Below are positions 12,543 through 22,353 of a DNA stretch of 64,000 bases, piece by piece. The notes under the pieces are model-generated. The model searched no databases. It worked only from the letters and a program-made list of their open reading frames with translations, and had not been told where the DNA came from. The stretch is from Hypoxylon rubiginosum (Eukaryota; Ascomycota; Sordariomycetes; Xylariales; Hypoxylaceae). Position 1 is the stretch's first letter, and every line of letters begins with the position of its first letter. The stretch covers positions 124,001-188,000 of the forward strand of contig CADCXA010000027.1 of the NCBI GenBank assembly GCA_902806565.1. Direction: 5' to 3'. A program made the position numbers and the translations under genes.

Positions 12543-14511
12543 TAAAGGCTTTAATTAATCCACGAAAAATTATAAAAATATATAATTATTATAAATAGAA
12601 ATAAAATTAATTAATTAATTAATATATTTAATTAAAGCTTAAATTATTTTATTAAAACGTGTATTTTAAAAAATATATATATATAATAATATAATTTTTT
12701 TTTTATATTTTTAAAATATTTTTTTATTTTTTTATTTTTAATAATAATAAATAATTAAACCGTTTTAATTTACTTATTAATATTATTATTAACTATAAAT
12801 ATTTTAATAATAATAATAAATTTTTTATTAAAATTAAAAACTTTTTTATATTTTTTAATTTAATTATATTTAATTTAAATTTTATATATAAATATTTTTT
12901 AATTTTTAAAAATTAACTTAATTATTTAATAATTAAATAATTTTATTATATTTTTAAATATTTTAAATAAATTTTAAATATAATATTTTATATATAATAT
13001 TAAAATTAATATTATAAAATTATAAATATTTAAATTTTATTAAATTAATTTTTTAATATTTTTTTTATTTAATTAAATTTTAAAATATTATAACGTTTTA
13101 AAATAATTAATAAATTAATTTTTTATTATTTTAAAATTAAATTTATTATTTTTTATAATTAAAATAATTATTTTAACTTTTAAATAATAATATAAAAAAT
13201 TAAATTTATTTATAAAATTAAAATTAATTATTATAAATAATTTATTTAAAATTTAATAATAAATAAATTTTAAAATATTATAAAAATTATTATTTAATAA
13301 TTAAAATTTATAAAAAATATATATTAATAAAAAATATAATTAAATATTATTAAAAAAATAAATAAATATAAATTTATTTTAAAACTTATTTTTATTAATA
13401 TAAAAAAAATTAAAAAAAAAATTAAAAATTTAAAAAAATAATATTTAAAATTAAAAAAATTAATATATTAATTAATATATAACTTTTATAATTATTAAAT
13501 ATTAATAAATATATTTTATAAAAAAACTTTTAATAAAAATTTAATTTTAATAATAAATATATTTTTTAATTATTTAATAATAATTTTATTATTTATTTAA
13601 TTATTTTTATATATTATATAATATTAATTAATTATAATTTTAAATTATTTTTTAAATTAATTTATTTATATATTTTTTTTTTAAAAATTATATTTAATTT
13701 AAAAAACTAATTTATAATATTTATATATTTAATAAAAAATATTTAAAAATAATTTCATAGGTTTTTTATAAATAATTTTTTAAATATTAAATTTTTTAAA
13801 ATTAATTTATTAATTTTTAATATTATAATATATTAATTAAATTAAATATATAAAAAAAACATAGTTTTTTTATTATATTTAATTATAAAATTTTTTTTAT
13901 TTATATTAAAAATTAATTTAAATTTTATTTATTAATATTTATTTTATTTAACGTTAAAATATTATTTTATAATTTTAAAATTAAAATTATTAAATTTAAT
14001 AATTTTAATTTTATAATTTATTTTTATATATATAAATAAATTTTAATAAATAAAAACTTTAAATTAATTTTTATTTAAAAGTTTTTTTATATTTATTAAA
14101 TTTTTTATAATTAAATATATAATATTATAATTAAAAATATATTTTATTAAATTTTAATAAATAATTTATTTAATAAAAAAAAATTTTTTATTTATAAAAT
14201 TAATAATATATAATAAATTAAAAGATTATATATTTAAAAAATATTATATAAATAAAAATATTATTTTAAATAATATTTAAAATAATTTTAATTATTTTTT
14301 TTTTATTATAAAATATTATATTAAATTTTAATAAAATTATTTAAATTTATATTTAAAAATTAATATTTTATATTAAAAATTATATTTTAATTTTTAATAA
14401 CTATATAACTAATTAATTTTAAACTTTATATTTAAATAAATTAATTAATATTTACTTTAAATTTTTAATCTCACGTTATATAAAGTAAAGTTAGTTAAGA
14501 TATATATAAGT

Positions 14512-14581
14512 AAAATAAGTAGGTTTTAGTTAATTTTACGGGTTCGCCGGTGGATTGTTCTCGCTGGTTAAGGACAGATGG
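14512..14581 (-). repeat. Right terminal inverted repeat of the TIR element
   Basis: Inverted partner of 12473-12542. This arm carries the A/T state at seven of the ten differing positions and the left arm at three, so both arms appear to have changed independently by C-to-T or G-to-A. Confidence 0.88.
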
Positions 14582-15448
14582 TACCCCAGTATATTCGGGG
14601 AGCTTGTTCTGTGAAGGAAACCTCCCAACTTTCCCACCAAGAGCTCACTACAGCATATAGTTAGCAATTCATATCAATATTCCATAGTCCTGACGTTGAC
14701 AGGTACTCCAAGATGCCACTCACACGTCCCCTTTCGTCTTCGTAACTGTGCCAAGAGTAGCCATGACTACACTAGATTCGAGATCGTTCATTCGATCGGT
14801 GATAGCTTTTAAGTGGTTCGCTAGCCCATCGTCCTTTGCGACGAGGCCTTTGAGAAATGACATTGTCCTCCCGTCTCGAGCGTACTTCCTTGCGGTTCCA
14901 CAGACATTTAGTATTGCAATAAACACCCGTATTAGGGGTTCCCCGAATGCGTGCTCCGGTGGTAACCTTCTCTCGATCAGAGACAGTCTTTCGAAGAAGT
15001 ATTGAACTTTCTCGTAGAATTTCTCGATTTCGTCCAACTTTTCTGATACGCCGTTGCATGCCTTAAGGGCGAATAATAAGGCCTGCGAGATGGCGCTGGC
15101 AGGAGGGTATGTAAGACCAGCAAAGTCGCCAGCTAGCCCAACCGCGTCTTGTACATGATTACAGACGTTACGGAAGAGGGTACGCATTTGATCTCCTCGT
15201 GTTCCTGGATGCCTGGCACTTATAAAGTTGCTATGGTCAGACCCGAAATGCTTAAATACGATGTCACTGAACAGCTTGTTCATATCTTCGCCCTTCTCCT
15301 GAAGCTTCATCACTGCTAGGTCTGTGCTCTTGGATAGACTCTTTCTCGGGCTCATTTTCGGTCTGATATCCTTTTCCAACTCTTTCTTGTACTCTTCGAT
15401 CGCCTCCCTCCAAAGTTGGGCAATCGTTCGACTAGGCCGTCGATTCAT

Positions 15449-16669
15449 TGTTAGGGATCAGTTTGCGTCTTACCTGTCGGGGCTATGTAGACCGCTAGCG
15501 TAGGTAATAGAGTCATCCGTCATTTTAATAGAGCATCACTACCCCTCCGGAAAGTGCCAGATTGCGCAGAGCCTCAATGTTAGACGGTCTGTTGATGACA
15601 AATTTCCGTAGAATGTAACCCCCGAGCATCACAGACCGGGCGGGGGCGACTCGACACCAGCTGAAAACCTGCATGTGAGATATGAGTATGCCCATGCGCA
15701 CTTTTCTTGCATATGACAACCAGCTCTCTCCTGCGTAATAGCTCGGCAACCATTATCAGGCTGGCGTAGGCTTCGGCGACGTTTACTAAGCTCTCCTCTC
15801 CGGCATCCCCTAGAGGGTGAGTATCTGGGAAGCACAACATGAAGTGCTTACACTACCAGCATGATAGAACGGCGAGAGCATCACCGCAACTCTCAACCCC
15901 GCACTTTGCGTGATTATTCGGCTTGCCAATCTGCTGGAGACTGGAGTACCGGCAGTTACCTAGTAGATACCTACCTACCTACCTACAAGATAACGAATCT
16001 ATCAGGGATCTGGCCCCTTTAGCTCTTGTCCTGTGTATGGGGGGTTAGGCATTATTGGATAAATATGAGAGATTTGTATTAAGGATGCTTCTACATGTAG
16101 GCTGTAAACGTGTAGAAACCCCTCTAGTAGGTGTCGGTTTTTGAATACCTCCGTAGTATGTATCGCACCTTCCATCTCCGTACTTTCCATCTGTTGGAGG
16201 GCAAAGGGATATTGAATTTAGGTTAGAAGGACAATTTTCTAGACCGTTAATTCTCGGTGTATCTTTAGATTACGTAACCATAGATAGGGGCTGAAAAAGG
16301 AGCACAAATGGTCTCTTATGTATATTCGCGGCACATTATATCAAAGTCCTAGCCTTTCGGCTCTTGGCTGGGACATGAGGAGACAGGGCCTCTATGAAGG
16401 TATGTGTATCCGTATCTCTTTGCAGCCAGGTTGATAGCTCCTTGCGCAACGACGTCGTTGTTCTGCGCCTTTTGATTCGCGTCATAACATATCACGATAA
16501 AATTATAATCATACAATCCCTTCTTAAAGCTGTAGTAGTATCGATTGATCGGCAGATCTATAGCTACGGATTTGCATAATACAAGTTTACTGATACACAC
16601 AACCAACACTCTCTCATACACTCACTCACTCCCTGGAGCCCAATTTTCTATGCTACCTAGTATGCGATA
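15449..16669. other. Intergenic, 5' of the NLR gene and 3' of VPH1
   Basis: Upstream of the NLR-like gene lies a possible 5' exon (ATG at 15523, donor after 15474). Three overlapping minus-strand open frames span 15525-15840; none is recognisable. An ACCTACCTACCTACC run lies near 15969-15985. The part nearest 16669 is presumably the VPH1 3' UTR. Confidence 0.4.
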
Positions 16670-19519
16670 TTAACCCCTGAACTCGGCCAAGCCGTCGTCC
16701 TCCTCCAACAGTGTGATAAAAGAAAACGGGGTAAACATGTGACCCGCGAACTCGGCGTACTTGGACTGCGCCTCGACCCATTGCAGACGGAGAGAGTGCA
16801 ACTGTTTACGTAAGCAGCGTTAGCCAAATGATCAATGATCCATCATACAAGTTGGGGAAAAAGGGGGGAAGGAGGGGACTTTCGAAAACTTACCATAGCG
16901 CTGCAGCCTTCCATACAGATGAGAATGGCGCAAGAAAGAAAAAACCACAAATAAAATGCGATGACAGTCATGATGACGCCCACGACGCCGGGCTTGGCAA
17001 GCGATGGGCCGAGGGTCATGTCCCAGAGCACGACGCTGAGCTGCTGGTGGGCGAGCGACAAGGCCCAGAGACGTAGATATGAAGCCGTGTGCGAGACGCA
17101 GTTGAGGCAGAATTCGATGGTGTGGATGACCTGGTGGATCATGATCTCGCTGAACTCGAATTCTTCGTGACCCTCTTCGTCGTCGTTACCATGCGCGATC
17201 ATAGCGACACCTTCGCCATCGTCCGTGTCCACGCTAAGGCGGCCGTTGCCGTTACCGTTGCTTGCGACGTGGTTCTCACCCTCGTCGTCGTCAAGCGCGG
17301 AGACTCTCGAATTTTCGCCTATGCCCCGATAGCCCTCAGCGCGAGCCTTGTTGTGCTCCCATCGCAGGTAAAACGGCTTCAGGAAGAGTAAAATAGGAAC
17401 TTGGATAAAGGCGAGGAGCAGTAACGTGACTTGGACTCCTGACTGGCCAGGGTACAATGGAATATCCAAAGTGCCCGGTTGCAAGAACATGTAAATTAAC
17501 ATGTTCAGGAGTCCGGGTGGCTGCTTTCCGATGGCAAACCAGTCTACGGACCATTTATAGATAACGCAGATGACGAGGTAACCGAAGATGGCTTGGAAGA
17601 AGATCATTCCCGGAACCAAGTTGCCCCATATATCGATTGGCTTCTTGAAGTGTCTCGCGTTGAAGTAGGACAGACACAGAGAGTATGTCATGTGCGCCCA
17701 TCCAAGAATGATAGACATCTTCATCTTGTAACTGTTGGTGAATAACAAGTCATTTTCGGTGCCGTGCCAGAACCAGTCGAGACCAAACGGATATCGGCCG
17801 TCGCCCTTGAGCTTAGCCGTAAGAGGTTGGCCCTGTTGCCATCCTTCGGGTACCTCCCATTCCCAAGCACTGTCGAAAAAGGTGAACGTCTTAGAGAAGA
17901 CATCGTTGTAGATGAGGCCGGTGTAAAGAGAGAATACGGCCATGACTAGGGCGATATATCGACCGTAGTAGATCATAGCGAAAAGTTCGAAGGTGACTTT
18001 CTTTAGAGGCTTTTCCCAGTAGATCATGGCCAGAGATGCAGCGAACATGATGGATGCGTGACCAAAGTCTCCGAACATGACGGCAAACAAGAAAGGAAAG
18101 GTAACGATAGCGGGTAGAGCCGGGTTGACCTCCTGGTAGGTTGCCGTGCCGTAAGCGTTGATGATGGTCTGGAAGGCCTCTGTAAACTTATTGGTCTTCA
18201 AGTAGGTCGGAGGCGTCTTGTTTGTCCTAATCTCGTTAATTATGGACGGAACAGACAGGCCTGCTCGGTTGGTCACATCCTGAAGAGTAGACCGAATGAG
18301 AGGTAAATCATTGGTGGGACACCAGCCTTCGGCGATGAGGGTTCGTCTCTGCCGGTCGAACGAGAAGAGGTTTAGCGTTTGGTAAGCTGCCTTCTCCTTC
18401 GTGATAAGTATCATCCAAGCTGCGAGGGAGTGAGCAATTTGGGTCAGCTCGGCTTCGAGGGTCTGCTGGGTATTGTGCAAGACGTTCTGGACGTCGTTAA
18501 GTCGGGCGTTGACTTCATGCATCTGATCCCGGCGAAGGTCCGAGTTTTCATCGACGCTGTAGATATCCGCGCCCATCGACTCCGAAATCTTTCGAATCTT
18601 GGCCAAGATCTCCTTGCCATGAGCGAAGATGACAAAGACATTCTTGTTGATAGACTCATTGTTGCTTGGGTCAACTAGAGGCTCGGGGATCTCGGACTGG
18701 TTCATGTACAGGTTACCTCGGAGGGTTCGCCAGAGGATACGTTCGAAAGCGGCTACTCGATCGCGATTGATGACACCAGCAACGAAACCGATGTTCATGC
18801 CAGAGAAGGAACGCTCAACATCGCCAGCCTGGTTGTGTTGCTCAACGTCTTGGAGTAAAGGAGCATCGTCGTCCTCGGTCGAAGCTCGAATCTCGTCGAC
18901 GTTCCCGTGAGCGCGATCAAAGAAGCCTCCGGCCTCGCGAAGAACCCATCGCCATTCGGTCAACTCGACCTCTCGTTTCTTCAACGTCTCGTAGCTGTCA
19001 TTTAGCTGAAAGATGCGTTGCTCGAGGCTCTGAGTTCGTTCGGAGAGCTCGTCGATCTCGCTAGTGGTCGGAGGAGCAAGGGTTTCGACTTCGAGGTCTA
19101 ACTTTCGTAGGGGTATATTCGCTTTTTCCATTTGACCGTGGAAGTAGCCTGGAGGCAATCATGTTAGACAAGATGGTACAGGTTACACGAGATGCATATG
19201 TGTCAGCACTTACGGAGTTGTCGCTCGACATTGTCCAGCCTTCGAATCTCCTGAGTAAAAGTTCGTTGGAACGCGCTGACATCGCTGTTGAGCTGCAAAG
19301 GTATTAGTATTGTTCGATGCATTTAAGATGCATTTAAGCCAGGGTCGTAGGAGGGAAACGATGGGCGAGGCGCGAATCGATGGCACATACATCTCGAAAT
19401 TGGACCAGTCCAAGTTCTCCCAACGCGTTGACGCATTCTCGGCCGATTTCATTGGATATATAAAGCTGCACCATGCTCATGTCCGACGAGCGGAACATGG
19501 ACTGCTTTGAAGGAGCCAT
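16670..19519 (-). CDS. vph1: V-type proton ATPase subunit a (Vph1/Stv1 family)
   Basis: Exons 19519-19391, 19292-19214, 19148-16894 and 16801-16670 join in frame to 864 aa, the usual family length. This is the large Vo-sector membrane subunit that forms the proton half-channels of the vacuolar ATPase. The start at 19519 (MAPSKQS) leads into FRSSDMSMVQLYISNEIGRE, the conserved N-terminus. An in-frame ATG at 19540 is less likely. The N-terminal half is cytosolic and coiled. The membrane half contains FGDFGHASIMF and the conserved SHTASYLRLWALSLAH, whose Arg (about residue 762) is the proton-path arginine known in the family. A hydrophilic, Asp/Glu/Gly/Asn-rich loop precedes it. The last exon encodes LRLQWVEAQSKYAEF, also conserved. 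Whether it is the vacuolar or Golgi isoform is unclear; most filamentous fungi have one gene. Confidence 0.96.
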
Positions 19520-20346
19520 GATGATGGCGTTGCGCTTCAAAGTCAGACTGGTGGGTTATTGTGTTCTCGTTGGTGACGACGGAATTAAGAAGCTCTGGGA
19601 TTCGGAAGCAAGCTCGATTCGAATGTCGTTGCCTTTGCAGGGGGCTGTGCTAATTCGGGAGTCGTGCACCGTTCTGTGGCTTGAAATCACGAGGCGTATA
19701 AGTGGCGCAGGAAGAGAGCCAATTATGTCAGCATGACGTGCCTGTAAACAGTTGAGATTGAGATTAGAGAGACTTCCAATGGGAGGTGAACTTTTATTAA
19801 CATGAACCACAAAGACGATGCTAGGGTATTAAAATTATATTTTCTAGACATTTATTTATTAAAAAGATATACCCAGACAGTTTGCCGCCACATACTTGTC
19901 TTAAACCTTTAGCAGTGACTGGTAATTCCATCATTACCTCCCTTAATGAGAAACAACAGTTGTGTCAACAAAGGATCATCCAGAGCCATTTCCCAGTGAG
20001 ATTACATGTAGGTAAGGACCACATTACAATACACAACGCCATCCGTGTGATTATTATGAGGTATCTATCAACTACTTTTCGCTACCGCTGTTCCCAGAAG
20101 CGTCTAATCGCAATCAACCCTTTGTGCCGTGAATTCATCCTTCAAATTATCGTTGATCTAATCAATATCCCAAATCAAATATCCAAAATCACTGTATCAA
20201 TACCAAATACAATACTTGAGAAATACCTAAGAGTGCCTTCTGCCTGTATCCACCACAACATAGTAATCCCAAGGAGCCCATGGAGCCCAAGGAGAAAGAG
20301 TTAAAATGTGGAAAGGGGCCGGAAAGACTGCAGGTACCGTTCCCCT
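19520..20346. other. Intergenic between the VPH1 start and the F-box/LRR gene end
   Basis: Promoter of VPH1 and 3' flank of the F-box/LRR gene. A plus-strand open frame at 19882-20304 lacks an ATG start, family features and splice support, and is not called. Confidence 0.4.
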
Positions 20347-22353
20347 TCACAGCTTCCGCTGGAACATGTACGAGCCGTACATGCCGCCGACCTCGGCCGC
20401 CGCGACGGGGACCTTGCGCATGCCCCAGAACGCGGCGCCCGTCTTCCAGGACCGGAGCCCCGAGTCCCGGGGCCCGTCCGCGGCCGGGTCGTGGTGGACG
20501 CGGACGAGCCAGGCCCGGCTCCCGTTCTCCGTCGCCGTCCACCCGAGCTTCCGCACCACCGGCGACCGGGCCAGGCGCGCGTGCAGCTCGTCCGTCACCT
20601 CGACCACCTCGAGCGGCGCCGAGTGCCGTTTCATGATCGACGTGCCGCGCTCGAACAAGGTGATGAGGTCGAGCTCCGCCGCCGTGTAGTCCGATAGGTC
20701 CAGGTACTTGAGCGTGTGCGGGACCCATTCCAGCTGCCCCTCCAGGTCTTCGCCGTCGTCGTCGTTGTTGTTCTCGTCGGGCACGAAGAGCCGGTCGATG
20801 TCGGCAATCTTCAGCCGCCGGCCCAATGCGAGCTCTTCCAGGTGCTTCGTCAACGGTCGGAGCAGATCGATGTGCGAAGCGGTCATTTTGCTTCCCTTGA
20901 GGCTCAGCGAACGTAGTGTTTGGGGAAGAACTGGAATCAGCTTGGCTAGATCGTCGTCATCTAGAAGCTGGTGGCTTCGTGCGTCTGTGCCAAGGCTCAA
21001 GAACACTAATTCCCGGACCGCAGGGTGGGTTCCTAGGAAGTCGATGACAACGTCGGCAGTGAGTAGCTTGCATTTGGATAAGTTGAGGTGGGTAATCTTT
21101 GCGTTATGCGGGATGGACTGGAGTGCCTCGTCCGTGACACGAGTCCCAGAGAGATCGAGGTGCGTCAAGTTGCCTAGTCGGGGAAGTAACGTCTCGAATA
21201 CGGACGCCGGTAGAGTAATACATTTGTGTAGAGAGAGTCTGGATATGGAGAGCGCTTCTGGCCAGTCCGATAGAAGAATCGACTCGAAGGCTTTCTTGAA
21301 ACTCGCTGAAGAGCAGCCACAAAAGTCAACTGCCTGTAGTCTTTCAAGCCCGAAAAATAGCTTTCGTAGCACGTTCGCGTCGATCTCATCCTCGATGTAT
21401 TCCTGCGCCAAGAATTCACGAAGGAAAGGGGTCAACTCCAAACATTGCATCAATGTCTCTGGGGTCAAGTTGCGGGTAGTAGCGCGCTCGCTTGCCGTGA
21501 AGAAAAGTGTCGTCGGGTTAAAGTGGCTGAAGTCTAGCCGGCGCACGATAGTTCCTAGTTCCTTGTTCTGTGAAAGGTGCGACAGGAACTTCCGGAAGAT
21601 ACGCGAGTGTGGTATTGTGATGTTTTTATAGAGCGCGTTCAATGTTGCCGAGTGAAGTGTTCTCGACGTCAGCAATACACACATTAGATCCACGTTGCGG
21701 GCGGATATTCCATTCGGGGGTACATCCAGGACGAGGTGGTCAATGATGTTGCCTATGTTTTAAGTCAACTTGTAAGTAGCCTGCACTAGTCATCATGTTA
21801 ATGGTTCATGGGACTTACTGAGTATCTCCGTAGGTAGTTTCTCGATAGATGAGTGTCCTGGGGCTGGTCTTTCAGGATCCTTCTTCTTGGCCGGCGTAAC
21901 TGGAGTCGACCAGACAATCTTGAGAGCTTGTAAGTCTCCGTAGCTCTTGCTAGCCTGTTTCCCCCTTACTCCTATCTGCTTCCAGCCCTGAAAACCATCG
22001 GCAGCAACGGCTGGAAACCAACAGCCGTGTAGCTTGCTATTTGGTTGTGTCACGGGCGGAACGAACTGCGTCTGAGTAGCCATCTCCTGAGGTGACGGCT
22101 GATCGTCGATGGCTTCTTCTGCTTGCCTTGAGTAAGACGAGATCTTAGTACTAGTAAAGGTCTGCGCCATGTCTAATAAGTCGATCTCCCGGACAGAAGA
22201 GAAAGACGAGCGAGAAGGTTTCTCCGGAGGAGTGGCACTTCCAGGCTGGTCCATGTTATCAGGCAGGTCGAGTGTTGGGCTCTGTGTAAGTTTGGCGGTA
22301 GAGTGCTGCTGGGATGGGTGTCCAACAACAGGAGAGATGGTGGTTTGATCCAT
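20347..22353 (-). CDS. F-box/leucine-rich-repeat protein
   Basis: Two exons, 22353-21819 and 21752-20347, joined by a 66-nt intron, give 646 aa. The chosen start is the MDQTTIS methionine; an in-frame ATG at 22422 would add 23 basic residues that read like 5' UTR. The first 165 residues are Ser/Thr/Pro/Gln-rich. The F-box-like motif IEKLPTEILSNIIDHLV (about 170-186) spans the splice junction and confirms the intron. Repeats such as LTHLDLSGTRVTDEAL and ITHLNLSKCKLLTADVV show an LRR solenoid in the middle. Such proteins usually act as substrate receptors of SCF ubiquitin ligases; the substrate is unknown. The last 400 nt are strikingly GC-rich (about 75% in one hand-counted 60-nt line) compared with the upstream part. 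Confidence 0.72.

Larger units (their letters stand above)
12473..14581. mobile_element. TA-inserted TIR element with an almost pure A+T interior
   Basis: The ends are 70-bp inverted repeats starting CCATCTRTCCYTRACCAGCG. Direct TA copies flank them at 12471-12472 and 14582-14583. The 2,109-bp size, TA target and TIRs fit the Tc1/mariner-pogo (Fot-like) superfamily or a non-autonomous relative. No transposase survives. By hand count, 12601-14460 contains about 33 G or C in 1,860 nt (1.8%). Most residual cytosines precede T or G and very few precede A, as expected if CpA was mutated by RIP-like C-to-T change. The TIRs and flanking exons keep normal composition. The superfamily is inferred from size, target and TIRs only. 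Confidence 0.82.
8462..15448 (-). pseudogene. NLR-like STAND protein (Goodbye-NACHT-TPR-ZZ), split by a TIR element
   Basis: Exons on the minus strand: 15448-14724, 14647-14582 (interrupted), 12470-11611, 11557-11221 and 11162-8462. Without the element (14581-12473) and one TA copy they form 1,562 codons in one frame. The family comprises fungal sensors linked to non-self recognition and regulated cell death. The N-terminus (LWREAIEEYKKELEKDI; SLIERRLPPEHAFGEP) matches a Goodbye domain. Walker A is GKRGTGKT (about 356-363) and Walker B is LFIVVDGTD (about 455-463). WLAYTRAHMSLSA resembles the helical segment that follows NACHT. Degenerate helical repeats follow (RCRAMALRFNGHFKEALEDI). At 1443-1494, Cys/His pairs (CGGSC, CYYC, CEEC, CPAYHRH) form a ZZ-like finger. 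Introns of 76, 53 and 58 nt have clear branch sites. An alternative ATG at 15523 plus a 42-nt intron (15473-15432) would give a slightly longer N-terminus. No stop or frameshift occurs outside the insertion, so the gene may be newly broken or the element may be spliced out. Confidence 0.8.

Noticed and set aside
12543..14511. AT-rich block as inserted mitochondrial DNA
   Set aside because: No tRNA, rRNA or intron-like GC islands are visible, and the TA-flanked inverted repeats explain both borders better.
19882..20304. A 140-codon plus-strand open frame downstream of the F-box gene
   Set aside because: Begins with TTG, not ATG; no family resemblance; AT-leaning intergenic sequence.
20708..21631. 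A 307-codon plus-strand open frame
   Set aside because: Antisense to the LRR region of the F-box gene; no domain, Ser/Arg-rich shadow.
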